Shown piece by piece: positions 1-11,651 of a stretch of 64,000 bases of DNA. The stretch comes from Larix kaempferi (Eukaryota; Streptophyta; Pinopsida; Pinales; Pinaceae), in NCBI GenBank assembly GCA_027924585.1, contig BSBM01000050.1, positions 6,476,501 through 6,540,500 of the forward strand, in the 5' to 3' direction. A model generated the notes under the pieces. That model saw only the letters and a list, made by a program, of their open reading frames with translations. It made no database searches and was not told the origin of the DNA. A program made the position numbers and the translations under genes. The number at the start of each line of letters is the position of its first letter. Within the stretch, counting starts at the first letter, position 1.

Positions 1-1448
1 TCACCCTCTCCCATTCAACTGCAAAAATCACCAATTCGACCCTTGGGGAAATGGCACTATTTCTTCTCCCAATGCAATTAAACTGAGTAAAAATACTTCA
101 AATGCTCAAGTACAGTACATGAAACTTGTAAAATACATCCATGGCAGTCCATTAATCACAAATGAATCATAGAATCATCCATTCATTCGAAATCATCATC
201 AATACATTGGTTCACAACAAGGTAGTGGGGAAATGGCATTGTTCTTCCATTAAAAATGAGATTTATACATTTCTACTTGGAATTTCGACCTGAAACTTTT
301 TGGAGATGAAGAACAGAGTATTTAATTCATATTACAAAAGAAATGGGGCATTAGAAGCTCCCCCAAAGAGTACAATAGCTCACCAAAAACGCCCTCCCTC
401 AAGGATCAAGAATATGCCATCAAAACTGGAAATGGTTGAAGGAGTGAGCTGCAATAGAAGAAACCATGAGCTGCCCTGTAGCTTACACCTGCAAATAAAG
501 ACTCCATTAAAGCTCCAAATGAAAGGTCTGAATGGCCTTTCCAATTGCCAACTTGGATGGGAATCTTTCACCCTCGAAATTGGCTAAGGCAAGAAACTAG
601 TCATCCACTAGCTCTCCCTCTTCACAAATGCAATTGCAAATTCTACAAATGATCAAAAGCCATTCTCATACTTCATTTCTACATTTTATAACCAACATTA
701 GCCTTCTAAGGGTCGAAATCCTCTCAATAGATTCAATAGATTTCCATTTAGGAAATATTCCACATTTGCCACTTGTCTCCTAGTTCCAACCTTCCATCTT
801 CTCCCAAATTCGATTTTGAGTCTCTTTGGCTTCTCCAACTCCCAAATTCGCCTTCCTTGAGCCTATTTTTGGGGCTGACATGTCATAGTGGTCAGATGTC
901 AGAGGTCAGGTCTGCAATTTGTCATAGTTGTCATAGATGCTCCATCATTGGTGTCATAGGGGCTAGGGAATCTAGCCCAAGTGTCCACAAACTTCCACTT
1001 TGACTCTTTATCTTCCATGGAGGTTACCAATCCTTCCCAATTCGACCTAAGATGCTCAATGACATGTGTTATGACTTACCAACTCACCCAAGAGTGTTCA
1101 CATTCCCATTAATTCGAATTTGTAAAAGAGAGATACCATGTATTATGAAAAATCAAGCTAGTGTGGGTCCCACATCCTCCATATGTTTCCAAAACCATTT
1201 GTCACCTAGGATTTCTCTTGAATTTATTTATTCACTCTATTTATTAAATATTTGAACCCTTCTAATGTCTAAACATCATTTATTATCCCCATTATTCCAA
1301 ATCCCAAAGTTTCCACCCCAAACCTAGGAAACTAGTAATTTTCCTCCTTGGCAATTATTTGACCTTTAGCATCAATTTGACAAACTCTAATGAATAGGGC
1401 CAATGTGATTAGGCCATTGTGACCCAATACCCAATTTGGGACATGACA
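1..1448 (-). repeat. Probable Gypsy-type LTR, cut by window start
   Basis: No coding region is recognisable here; the short open frames match no family I know. The right edge is informative. The minus-strand Copia RNase H homology stops abruptly at 1449, and the adjoining minus-strand sequence starts TGTCATGTCCC, a start typical of plant Gypsy LTRs. I infer an LTR, probably solo, inserted in the Copia fragment and running out of the window on the left. No partner end or target duplication can be seen, so orientation and identity are tentative. Confidence 0.4.
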
Positions 1449-2580
1449 AATCCCCATACTAAAGCAACACCCCGAAGTGCTCTTCCTATCTGCGGCATTG
1501 CCTGCCCAATCCGAATCAACATAACCCTCCTGGTTAATCTTCTGATTCACGTCATACTTGAGCCCATAATCAACTGTACCCTTTAGGTACCTCAGAATAT
1601 GCTTTGCAGCAATCAAGTGAACATGTCTCGGATCCGTCAGGAATTGGCTCATTGTGTTCACAGCAAAGCAAATATTTGGTCTCGTATTCGTCAGGTACAT
1701 CAAAGATCCAATCATCTGACGATACATTGTGGCATCAACCGATTTTGATGAAGCATGACTCAATAGCTTCAGGTTCGATGCCATACGTGTGGCCATGGCC
1801 TTGCAGTCCATCATCCCGAACCTCTTCAGGATCTCTACTGCATACTTCCCTTGTCCAAGGAAGATTCTATCCGCACTTTGCCACACTTCCATACCTAGAA
1901 AATAATGCATCATGCCCATGTCCTTCATCTCGAACTCTGTGGAAAGCTTCCTCTTCGTATCTGCAATAAGTCCATCCTCACCTGTCACTTCCTTTTGGGA
2001 GAAGCCACATGCCACAAATCTTGCCTTGTGTTTTTCTATGCTATCATCTGTAGCATGCTTGATCTTGTAGATCCACTTGGAAGTCACATCAGACTTCCCT
2101 ACTGGTCTCGGGACCACATCCCAGACATCATTGTTCATGATCGATTGGTACTCCTCGATCATGGCATCCTTCCATTCCTTCCTCTCTGCCGCTTCTTCAT
2201 AGTTGGCATGTTCCTTGTCAATGATGTCGCACAACAGGGCTACATAACTGGAGTATGGCCTCCGTCTCTTGCTTTCTCTGTGCATTCCTTCTGGAGCGCC
2301 ATATCTCTTTGCATCTTGAATTGCCTCTCGTACCCATGCTGGTTTGCTCTTGTGAGAATTCTTCTCACTAGGTGGATCTACAGATTCTTGTGGGTCTTCC
2401 ATCTCGCGATCTTCATATTCTTCTGGGGTTGCTTCATTCATTGTTGTATCTCGTATCTTGGGTGCTTCTGGTTCTTCAATGTCTTCAATAGGTAGCTTTC
2501 TGGATTGAGTCTTCGACACTTCTTCAAAATATTCTTGTCCCTTCTCTTGTAGGTGATTGTACACGATCCTTCCTACAAGT
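1449..2580 (-). pseudogene. Copia pol fragment with internal RT deletion
   Basis: The minus-strand reading contains the linker between integrase and reverse transcriptase, the start of RT (WKDAMIEEYQSIMNNDVWDVV, then KARFVACGFSQKE), and the late RT/RNase H part (FEMKDMGMMHYFLGMEVW, MYRQMIGSLMYLTNTRP, DSDWAGNAADRKSTSG). About 130 residues in between are missing, including the YVDD catalytic motif, and the join is a non-homologous stretch near 1960-1985. RNase H is cut off at 1449 by another repeat. It cannot make an active polymerase. It differs in sequence from the plus-strand Copia remnant that starts about 40 bp away, so it is a separate insertion and not an inverted part of that element. 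Confidence 0.85.
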
Positions 2581-2614
2581 CAAGTTCAATTGCATGATTA
2601 GAACCCAAGAGTGA

Positions 2615-3658
2615 TTTTCCAAGAGTGATGCAGACCCCAACCTTTACTACAAGGTTGTAGATGATGAGTCATTGATTTTGATATTATATGTTGATGACTT
2701 GTTTCTCACAGGAAATGAGAAACTCATTGTATGGTGTAAGAAGAATCTCGCCTCTGAGTTTGAAATGAAAGATCTTGGATTGATGCATTACTTCTTGGGA
2801 TTAGAAGTATGGCAGAGGCAGAAAGAGATTTTCCTAGGACAAGAAAAATACACCATTGATATATTGAAGAGATTCGGAATGTTGGACTACAAGTCCATGG
2901 CTACTTCGATGGATGCAAATTGGAAGAAGTTGAGAGATTCTACTTCAGATTCCGATTTTATTGATCCCACCATGTATCGCCAGTTGATTGGGTCATTGAT
3001 GTATTTGACCAACACTAGACCAGATATATGTTTTGCTGTGAATGCCCTCAGTCAGTTCATGTGCGAACCGAGGCAGATTCACTGGATTGCTACAAAACAT
3101 GTGCTCAGATACTTACGTGGCACTGTAGGATATGGATTTAAGTATGCTTTAGATTGTGACATGAGATTAGAGGGGTTTACAGACTCAGATTGGGCCGGAT
3201 GTGTTGCAGATTAGAAGAGTACTTCTGGAAGTTGCTTCAGTTTGGGTTCTGCAGTTATTTCCTGGTGCAGCAGGAAGCATAACTCGGTAGCACTCAGTAC
3301 TACAGAGGCCAAGTACATGGCTGCTAGCACAACAGCTCGAGAAGCAGTTTGGCTTCGTAAACTCCTGGCTGGATTGTTCGGCCAAATTACAGAGCCGACT
3401 GTGATTCACTGTGATAACCGGAGTTGTGTGCATATGTCAGTGAATCCAGTATTTCACGACAGGTCGAAGCATATCGAGATTCGATATCACTTCATTCGTG
3501 ATATGGTGCAGAAAGGTGCGGTCAAGTTACAGTACGTGCCGATAGACGACCAGACTGTAGATGTTCTCACCAAGGCTCTTCCTAGGGTGAAGTTCGAATA
3601 CTTTTGCGGAAGACTTGGAGTCGAAGAGAACGTGTCCCTCTGTGAGAGGGAAAGATGA
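2615..3658 (+). pseudogene. Copia reverse transcriptase / RNase H fragment
   Basis: The reading frame starts inside RT (SDADPNLYYKVVDDES). It keeps the catalytic YVDD (LYVDDLFLTG), the connection region (FEMKDLGLMHYFLGLEVW, YRQLIGSLMYLTNTRPD) and most of RNase H (DSDWAG, VALSTTEAKYMA, CDNRSC, VFHDRSKHIEIRYHFIRD, VDVLTKALPRVKFEYF). A single in-frame TAG at 3212-3214 interrupts the DRKSTSG region. The frame ends at a TGA at 3656-3658. Everything before the last third of pol is gone. The good preservation of the remaining frame suggests a fairly young insertion that was later truncated. Confidence 0.9.
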
Positions 3659-3698
3659 CATTGAGATGCTTGCCCTGCTTTGCCCAGGTGCCTCTGTA

Positions 3699-3970
3699 GA
3701 TGAGTAGGACAGTCAGCAGTTAGCCGGGCTCACCCAGGTACCTTCTGCAGTCCAGTTACTCAACCAGATATGGGAGAGATCCCATAGGCAGATGAGTAGG
3801 ACAGTCAGCAGTTGGTCGTGTGGTTGCACAAGTGCCTCTGCAGTCTACTCAGCCAGATATGGGAGAAATCCCATAGGCAGATGAGTCGGACAGTCAGTAG
3901 ATGGCCGTGCCCTTTTGTTCGTTCGAGATCTTAGCCAGGTATGGGAGGACCCCATCGGCAGATGAGACAA
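3699..3970 (+). repeat. Tandem repeat in 3' leader of outer Copia
   Basis: A unit beginning GATGAGTAGGACAGTCAGCAG recurs at 3699, 3791 and about 3880, with a final truncated start at 3961. Spacing is about 92, 89 and 81 bp. Each unit also contains a CCAGATATGGGAGA-type segment and a CCCATAGGCA-type segment. It lies between the pol stop and the point where the nested element inserted. It has no coding potential. Confidence 0.8.
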
Positions 3971-4033
3971 ACATGTAGCAAATTGTATAGCAGAGATGAT
4001 ACAACTAATAATCTCAGATATCCAGGATTGAGT

Positions 4034-4896
4034 TGTAAATATTTGATCCAGAGATCACTACTCCTTTTGGATTGCCCTGAGATCTCAAGTGGGATGAGTC
4101 TCGATATCAATACAACATTAACATGAACTCAAACAACTAGATCTGCATTTACCAACTTAACAATATAAATGCAATCATACATAAACACCAAATGTACCCT
4201 GGAACCCTTTCGGGAGAAACCAACAAACTATGGGGCTAACTTCATTCTCGAGCCCAGAGCATATAGGAAAAGAGACTAGTACAATACAGGGTTACTTCAA
4301 TAATCTTTTCTGGCCAATTCAAGATTTGCATGCATCCAGCTGATGCATGCACGGAAGAGATAAGCCCTAAAAATGGAAAACTGGATCTGGATGTCCCTGT
4401 ATCCACCTCTGCTTGATCTATCTGTTTCTATCCTTAGATCTGCTCTGCTCGCTCTGAAGACTGCCCGGTGACTGAAAACGTCCTCTTTCTGCATGCACAA
4501 GTGTGCCCTCCCTCCAGCAATGAAAGACTCGTACTGAATTAGATCTCAACAGATCTGAGCTTTGATTGTCACTGATCTTCCTCAATCTCTGAGACGAAGA
4601 TACTCTGCAAGTTACAGACACTCAACTGCTCTACCGGATGCGGTACAAGCTTCTCCCTCCTTGAAGAATGCGCCCTCCTTCACATGTGAAGTCGTCCTCC
4701 TCTCTCTTGATCTATCTCAGATCAATGATCACTCTGCTGAAGACAGTCACCTCCTGTCTTCCTTATAACATCTCACTATCAAGTTAGGTTTACCAAAAAC
4801 CTAAAATGGCTGCCTGTAAAACTCACTTTTGCATGCATGCATGCAAACCCTAGCATGCATTTCTCTCCAATCATTTTCCTGGTTAATATTTTAACA
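4034..4896 (-). repeat. 3' LTR of minus-strand Copia
   Basis: It is an 863-bp LTR starting TGTAAATATTTG and ending TTTTAACA on the plus strand. It matches 14479-15314 along its whole length. It is about 27 bp longer because it keeps a TGCATGCATGCATGC-containing stretch near 4829-4855 that the other copy lacks. Confidence 0.95.
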
Positions 4897-4905
4897 CTCC
4901 CTCTG
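4897..4905 (-). promoter_or_regulatory. Polypurine tract of minus-strand Copia
   Basis: The minus strand reads CAGAGGGAG immediately before the 3' LTR. This purine run is where plus-strand DNA synthesis of such an element starts. Confidence 0.75.
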
Positions 4906-5412
4906 AACCAGGAAAGGATTTTGCCACTCCCATCTTGCCCCTGAAGTATTCAAACTTAGTCTTCCTGAAGTATTCAAACTTAGTCTTCATCAAAGACTCA
5001 GTCAAAATGTCTGCAACCTGCTCATCTGTAGAAATGTACTAGAGCTCTACTGCTCCCTTCTGAACATGATCACGAATAAAGTGATATATGATCTCAATGT
5101 GTTTGGATCGATCGTGAAACACTGGATTCTCAGAGAGTTTGATGCAACTCTGATTGTCACAGTGAATCACGTTAGGCTCCAACTGCTGATCAAATAGACT
5201 CACCAACATCTTGCGAAGCCAGATGGCTTCACAACTGGCTAAGCTAGCCGCCATATATTCTGCCTCAGGAGAGCTCAATGCCACGGACTTCTGCTTCCTG
5301 CTGAACCATGACACAACTGTCGAACCCAAGCTGAAGTAACACCCGGAGGTGCTTTTCTTGTCGTTTGCATTCCCTGCCCAGTCTGAATCTGTGAACCCCA
5401 CAAGCTGGACTT
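4906..5412 (-). pseudogene. RNase H end of minus-strand Copia pol
   Basis: This is the second half of the RNase H domain of the element at 4034-15314, separated from the first half by the 5418-11646 insertion. It shows DSDWAGNANDKKSTSG, VALSSPEAEYMAA, CDNQSCIK and VFHDRSKHIEI. A stop near 5039-5041 follows VQKGAVEL, and the frame then continues to the end of the element. A 24-bp coding unit (about 4943-4990) is duplicated in tandem near the C-terminus. When the insertion and one copy of its ctccc target duplication are ignored, this segment reads in frame with 11652-11944. Confidence 0.9.
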
Positions 5413-5417
5413 CTCCC

Positions 5418-5865
5418 TGTTAGGATTTTTAGACACTTAGGAGTTAGTTAAGATCAACTTGTGTAATATATCCGTTAGGGATAGTGTGTTTCTTTAGTAT
5501 GCATTTGTAAATACTTAATCCGACGGTCATGATATGTTTCCGACATAGAGTGATCCGACGACTCAACTTCTCTTAGATCAAACCTAACCTTGATCCGTGG
5601 CTTAACACCCGATTGGTCCATGATCTCTATTTAAAGAGCATGGAGGGTCATTGTTTAGTTGATCGATTATGAGAAGCTCATTTGTAACTTTCTTTCTTTG
5701 CATAATAAATTGTCCCGTAGAAGCTATTTGGTCGGGGCCGTGGAGTGTTTCCCTCAAGAGGGTTTAAACCACGTCAAAACATCGGTGTGTTGATCTGTGA
5801 TCTGTTTGTGTGAAGTGGTTGCTCTTGGTGTTTGGTCCTTTGGTAGTACCCTGTGTACCCGAACA
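5418..5865 (+). repeat. 5' LTR of nested Copia
   Basis: It is 448 bp long, begins TGTTAGGATTTTTAG and ends CCCGAACA. A TATA-like TATTTAAAGAGC lies at about 5629-5640, a plausible promoter for the element. Confidence 0.95.
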
Positions 5866-5877
5866 TGGTATCAGAGC
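5866..5877 (+). promoter_or_regulatory. Primer binding site, initiator tRNA-Met type
   Basis: TGGTATCAGAGC lies directly after the 5' LTR. It is the standard complement to the 3' end of plant initiator methionine tRNA used to prime Copia reverse transcription. Confidence 0.9.
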
Positions 5878-6205
5878 TTTTATGAAGTGCCGCTTCCGGT
5901 TATGATCTAGATCTTGAACTGTTGTTGCCGAAACTCGAAAGGGTTTCTAGTTCTGGTATTTCTGTGCATTTCTGGGCTGTGGGAGGTGTTCCATTGTGTC
6001 CGGAGCGTCGTTTCCATTGGGAAATAGTTTTCGTTTGATAAAAAACGGTTCCCGGTTGCTTCAGAAACGCGTATTTCATCAGATCTGAAGGTATAATGTT
6101 ACAGTGACGCATTTTTTTTATTTCGTTTTTTGAAAAGAAAAAAAATCTCATATTTCATCTTTTTTTTTACTGTTAGTTTTTTTTTGGTTCGGATTGTTGC
6201 TTTCC

Positions 6206-6340
6206 CGTCTGCGTATGCTCTTTGCCGTGCACCTTGAGCGATCTCGGCAAATCAGAAACAGAAAGGAAAGGGTTTTTCTCGTCTGCGTATGCTCTTTGCC
6301 GTGCACCTTGCGCGATCTCGGCAAATCAGAAACAGAGAGA
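6206..6340 (+). repeat. 74-bp tandem duplication in Copia leader
   Basis: A unit starting CGTCTGCGTATGCTCTTTGC occurs at 6206 and again at 6280, with only a few differences between copies. It lies in the untranslated leader between primer binding site and gag. Confidence 0.85.
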
Positions 6341-6464
6341 AAACGTCTACTTTCCGGGCAAGCTAACAAGATCTAACTCCACGAGTGTGGAAAAGTTTTT
6401 TTGGTTCGATTTGTGCTCTGTTTTGCAGGAAAAAGGGCAAGCACGTAAACCGAGCAAGAAGAGT

Positions 6465-6602
6465 AAAAAAAAAAAAAAAAAAAAAAAACCCCCTTCCTCA
6501 TTCCCATATTTTACATACCTTTTAATCTAGCTCACTTGGTTCAAAGTTGCTTTATTCCTTAATAGGTCTTGAGTTCAAGCTTTAGGAAGTTACTTTTAAA
6601 AA
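6465..6602 (+). repeat. A24 run followed by possible tRNA-derived SINE head
   Basis: An uninterrupted run of 24 A occupies 6465-6488. About 40 bp later, TAGCTCACTTGG (6528-6539) resembles a pol III A box and GAGTTCAAGCT (6571-6581) resembles a B box, with tRNA-like spacing. The following 200 bp are AT-rich and contain no gene. This may be a SINE that entered the leader of the Copia element. No target duplication could be recognised, so the assignment is weak. Confidence 0.3.
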
Positions 6603-7026
6603 GAAAAGTGCATGCAATTTCTATTTTCAAGTTACTTTATTGTAAAAGTGCATCTCACTTAAATAATAAAAAATAAAAATACAAGTGAGTCACTTAAGTT
6701 TTTTATTTATTGTTGCACTATTTAAAAGTAATATCATTGTAAAAGTGAAATCACTTATTTTACAAAAGTGGTTCACTTAAAGCAACTTTCTTGTAAAGTG
6801 ACTGTCAAAAGGTTTATCTTGGGAAGAGGGGGGTTCTTTTTTTTTGCTGGACATTCTCTAGCTGCCACGTCACTATTGGGGACATCTTCAACAGTTTCTT
6901 TGTTCAAGCATAACTTCATCATACAGAGTCAGTTTTCAGTGTCGTTTTTTTTGAAACCGCCTATTTTTTCGAGCTCTTCACATCCAGACTATTGGTTTCT
7001 GCTTTTACAGCCATTAATTTACAAAT

Positions 7027-10000
7027 ATGGCCACCCATTGTGATATTCTACTTAACAGTTCCAACTATTTCTCATGGAAATCTCGTATGGAGGATGTTCT
7101 ACGAAGTAGGGGACTTTTCAGAATTACAACAGGGAAAGAAAAAGAACCCACTGATGATGATAAGAAAATAAAATGGGCAAATAGATGTGATGAAGCTCGT
7201 GGATTGATTGGGATGTCAATCTCTACTGATTTGCGATTCCACATATCTGGAATTGATGAACCTAATACTGCTTGGGACAAGTTGGAAACTGTGTTTGGTA
7301 AACACAATGAAATTCGAGGCCATCAACTCGAAAATGAGTTGATTTCTTTAAATCCAAGTGACTTTTCATGCATTCAAGATTATTTATCTAAGTACAAAAC
7401 TCTTAAACTCTTATGTGCAGAATGTAAGATTGAGAGGGAAGACAAACAGTGCATTTATCATATTCTTTCCAAACTTGGACCTGCATATTCTGTTTTTGTA
7501 TCTACATTTTACTCCATGAAAGCATCCTTGAATGCAGCTAGCTATCAAGAGCCTAGTCTTGAATCCTTTTGTGATTCCCTGATTAGAGAACAAGATAAAC
7601 TCATTCATCTTGGAATAATTAACAATGCAGATACATCTGGGAAAGCCTTATTGTCCCAACAGAAAGAAAAGTCCAAGTCTCCCAAGAAACAAAATTTTCG
7701 CAATAATAAGTCAAACAAGGGTCCAAAACCCTCTCAGTCAGCTCCTTCTTTAAAAAATGACAAAGGATCCAAGCCAAAAGGCAAGAAGACTGAGCGTCAT
7801 TGCAACTATTGCGGGAAAGATAATCATGATGAATCAAAGTGTTTCAAGAAGATGGCAGCCTTGGAAGCAGCAATGAAGAAGCACCACATCAGCCTAGATT
7901 CGCCTTCAGAATCTACCTCTCATGGACATGCACTTTGTGCTTCTGGTTATTCTTATAATGCATCTTCTTCTTCTACTTCAAATGAATGGCTCATTGATTC
8001 TGGAGCATCTTATCATATGGCTAAGGATCAAGCCATCTTTTCTACAATGCATGAATGTAACACCAAACAAATATTTGTTGGTGATGATAGATCTCTAAGT
8101 GTTGTAGGAGCTGGAACAGTTCCAGTAGATAATGGTCATTTTAGTGATGTACTATGTGTTCCAAGAATTTCCTGCAATTTGTTATCAGTCTATCAGATCA
8201 CTCATTCTGGTGAAGGTAAAACTGTGACCTTTACACCTCACCAAGTTGTAATCAAGGATTTTAAAGATCCTCAACAGGTTCTAGCTACCGGAATTGTTGA
8301 TGATATTACCAGGTTGTACAAGTTTAACAACTTTGGGTCATCACCTTTCCCTTCAGTTTTTGTTGCTCATAGTGATAACTTGAGCAAACTTTGGCATGAG
8401 CGATTTGGTCACTTAAATTATCGCTCATTGCAACAACTATGTAAAGAAAATATGGTGACAGGTCTTCCGATGGTATCTTGCAGAGATGGTGTTTGCTCCG
8501 GTTGTGTACTCGGAAAACATCATCGGGACAGTTTTGACAAACGTGCCTCTTGGCACGCCTCGGTTCCCTTGGAGCTTGTGCATAGTGAATTGTGTGGTCC
8601 TCTTCCATCTGCTTCCTTTTCTGGTTTCAAGTATTTCTTAACTTTCATTGATGATTACACCAGATGCACTTGGGTTTATTTCTTAAAACTTAAGAGCGAA
8701 GTATTTAACATGTTCTTGGCCTACAAGGCCCTTGTTGAAAAACAATCTGGTCATCAAATTATTAAGTTAAGATCTGACAATGGAGGAGAATATGTTAACA
8801 AACAGTTCACTACTTTCTGCACTGAACAAGGCATCCAACAACAGCACACTGTTCCATATACACCACAACAAAATTGTGTAGCTGAGCGGAAGAACCGCAC
8901 TTTAAAAGAAATGGCTAATTGTATGATCCAATCTAAGGGACTAAGTCTTCAATTTTGGGCTGAAGCCATAAATTGTGCAAATTACATAGTTAATCGCACC
9001 CCCACAAAAGCATTACAAGTTATAACACCGGAAGAAGCATGGAGTAAAATTAAACCTGATGTAAGTCACTTTCGTGTGTTTGGTAGTGAAGCATGGGCTC
9101 ACATTCCGGATGAAAAACGGAAAGCATTGCAACCTAAAAGTGAAAAGTGCATATTTGTTGGATATTCTGAAGATGTAAAAGGTTATAGACTTCTTCAACC
9201 ACATTCTCATGCTATAATCATTAGAAGAGATGTTAAATTTGATGAAAATATCTTGGCCTGCGAGCCTAACTCGGCGAGTGTGCCATCTTTGGCCTGCGAG
9301 CCTGATTCGGCGTTTGTGCCTTCTTCTTCTTCTTCCAACTTCCTTGACAGGTTTCCAACTCCAGTTTCTGATGATGACAGTGAGGATGAAAATCCACCTC
9401 CTCCTGCTCATGTTCCTCCAGTTGCACCAACACAAGTGCTTCCTCGATGGGTCCGTTCAACATGTGAAGCAGCTGGTGATCTTGCCGGTGATCCTAGAGA
9501 TCAACGTCGAACACGTTCTCAGTTTCAGCGAGCCTCTTCTCTTTTGGCTCAAGTTTCCGAGAATCATGATCCAGAGACTTTTGCAGAAGCTTCAGGGAAT
9601 CCAGATTGGGATGTAGCCATGGATGAAGAATATCGTTCCTTAATGGCGAACGATACTTGGGATCTTGTACCTCTTCCAAAAGGAAGAAAACTTGTCAGAT
9701 GTAAATGGGTCTACAGAACTAAGTATGCATGAGATGGAAGTGTTGAAAGACTTAAGGCAAGGTTAGTTGCCAAAGGTTTTTCCCAAGTTGAAGGGATTGA
9801 CTACAATGAAACCTTTGCTCCCGTTGCCAAAATGAACTCCATCCGCCTTGTTCTTTCCCTTGCAGCCTTACACAATTGGGAAGTCCATCAAATGGATGTC
9901 AAGTCTGCCTTCTTACATGGTAATTTACAGGAGGAAATTTACATGGAACAACCTCCTGGCTATGTTCAGAATAACTCTAGCCTTGTCTGCCGCCTTAAGA

Positions 10001-11106
10001 AATCCTTATATGGCCTTAAGCAAGCTCCTAGAGCTTGGTATGCCAAAATGGATAATTTTCTCCTTGACACTGGTTTTTCTAGATGCCATTCTGACCCCAA
10101 TGTCTATACCAAGAAAGTAGGAAACCATCTCATCATACTTGTTCTATATGTTGATGACCTTATTCTTACTGGTAGTGACCCTAATCTTATAACCCATGTG
10201 AAATCCAGTCTTAAACAAACTTTTGAAATGTCAGACTTAGGACATTTGCATTATTTTCTTGGCCTCCAAGTTCTGCAAACCAAAGAAGGAATCTTTCTTT
10301 CTTAGTCTAAGTATGCTTGTGACCTTCTTCGTCGCTTTCACATGGAAGATTGTACACCAGCCCCTTCTCCCTTCCAGTCTGGAGTCAAACTTTCTGCCAC
10401 TTGTACTTCACCTGAAGTAGATGCCACCTTGTATCGTCAGCTTGTTGGTAGTCTTTTATACTTGACTCATTCCCGTCCTGACCTTTCCTTTGCCGTTGGT
10501 CGAGTTGCCCGTTATATGCAGACACCTCATGAAAGTCACTGGAAAGCAGCTAAAAGAATACTTCGATATATTCGAGGTACAGTTCAGTTTGGGATTCATT
10601 ACAGTACAGGGGGGAAACCTTTGTTGGTTGCTTTCACTGATTCAGATTGGGCCGGCGATCCTGATGATCGAAAGTCTACTGCAGGTTATGTTTTCAGTCT
10701 GGGATCTGGACCTATTACTTGGGCTTGTAAGAAACAACAAGCTCTTGCTCTTTCTTCAGCAGAGGCAGAATATCGAGCAGCAGTTAATGCCAGTCAGGAA
10801 GCTTTATGGCTTCGACAGATCCTTTCAGAGTTTGGATTCGAGCAGCAGCAGCCTACTCCACTTTGGTGCGACAATCAAAGTGCCATCAAGCTTGCCAAAG
10901 ATCCAGTTCTACATCAACGCAGCAAACACATTGAGCTACATATGCACTTCATCAGAAATCTTGTTCATGATCGTGTTCTTGAAGTGCTCTTTTTCCCTAC
11001 AGATGATCAAGTTGCAGACATCTTCACCAAGTCTCTTACAGAAGCAAAGTTTTCTAAACTTCGATCTATGTTAGGAGTTCAGGAACTTGTCATTAAGGGG
11101 GGATAG
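7027..11106 (+). pseudogene. Copia gag-pol polyprotein, two in-frame stops
   Basis: One frame of 1,360 codons encodes Gag and Pol. Order by codon: Gag with a conserved N-terminus (ILLNSSNYFSWKSRM); zinc knuckle CNYCGKDNHDESKC (258-271); aspartic protease WLIDSGASYHM (around 322); integrase zinc finger (from 456); integrase core with Asp in FIDDYT (541), Asp in RSDNGGEY (582) and Glu in VAERKN (619), so the DDE triad is kept; RT with YVDD (1041); RNase H with DSDWAG (1205). The start at 7027 is the first ATG of the long frame and matches the usual Gag N-terminus. It is broken only by TGA at 9730-9732, just before the RT core, and TAG at 10303-10305. Both are single-base changes and the frame is otherwise continuous. 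Codon 617 region reads NCVAERK where NGVAERK is usual. Confidence 0.97.
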
Positions 11107-11179
11107 GCTCTAATGCCTCCTTCCTTCTCCTAATAGTGTCACTTTTGTAAATCCTTCAATCCTATCCCAAGTTGTTCTT

Positions 11180-11188
11180 AAGGTGGGA
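11180..11188 (+). promoter_or_regulatory. Polypurine tract of nested Copia
   Basis: AAGGTGGGA lies immediately before the 3' LTR. It has one T and is therefore slightly imperfect. A second purine run, AAGGGGGGA, overlaps the end of pol near 11095. Confidence 0.65.
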
Positions 11189-11646
11189 TGTTAGGATATT
11201 TAGACACTTAAGAGTTAGTTAAGATCAACTTGTGTAATATATCCGTTAGGGATAGTGTGTTTCTTTAGTATGCATTAGTATGCATTTGTAAATACTTAAT
11301 CCGACGGTCACGATATGTTTTCGACATAGAGTGATCCGACGGCTCAACTTCTCTTAGATCAAACCTAACCTTGATCCGTGGCTTAACACCCGATTGGTCC
11401 ATGATCTCTATTTAAAGAGCATGGAGGGTCATTGTTTAGTTGATCGATTATGAGAAGCTCATTTGTAACTTTCTTTCTTTGCATAATAAATTGACCCGTA
11501 GAAGCTATTTGGCCGGGGCCGTGGAGTGTTTCCCTCAAGAGGGTTTAAACCACGTCAAAACATCGGTGTGTTGATCTGTGATCTGTTTGTGTGAAGTGGT
11601 TGCTCTTGGTGTTCGGTCCTTTGGTAGTACCCTGTGTACCCGAACA
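11189..11646 (+). repeat. 3' LTR of nested Copia
   Basis: It is 458 bp long and matches 5418-5865. It is 10 bp longer because of a short direct duplication in a TATGCATTAGTATGCAT segment near 11270. Confidence 0.95.
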
Positions 11647-11651
11647 CTCCC

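Larger units (their letters stand above)
5418..11646 (+). mobile_element. Nearly intact plus-strand Copia element
   Basis: This is a complete 6,229-bp element: LTRs at 5418-5865 and 11189-11646, primer binding site directly after the 5' LTR, one long gag-pol frame (7027-11106), and a purine-rich tract before the 3' LTR. It is flanked by a perfect 5-bp target duplication ctccc (5413-5417 and 11647-11651). It lies inside the RNase H region of the minus-strand Copia element. The LTRs differ by about eight substitutions (my count) and one 10-bp duplication, making it the youngest-looking element in this cluster. Two in-frame stops in pol mean it is no longer autonomous. Confidence 0.97.

Noticed and set aside
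1905-2495. Plus-strand open frame of 196 codons
   Set aside because: It is the antisense shadow of the minus-strand Copia fragment; composition and lack of motifs show no protein of its own.
9013-9616. Several open frames on both strands within 9013-9616
   Set aside because: They overlap the proven Copia gag-pol frame and arise from its low-complexity linker.
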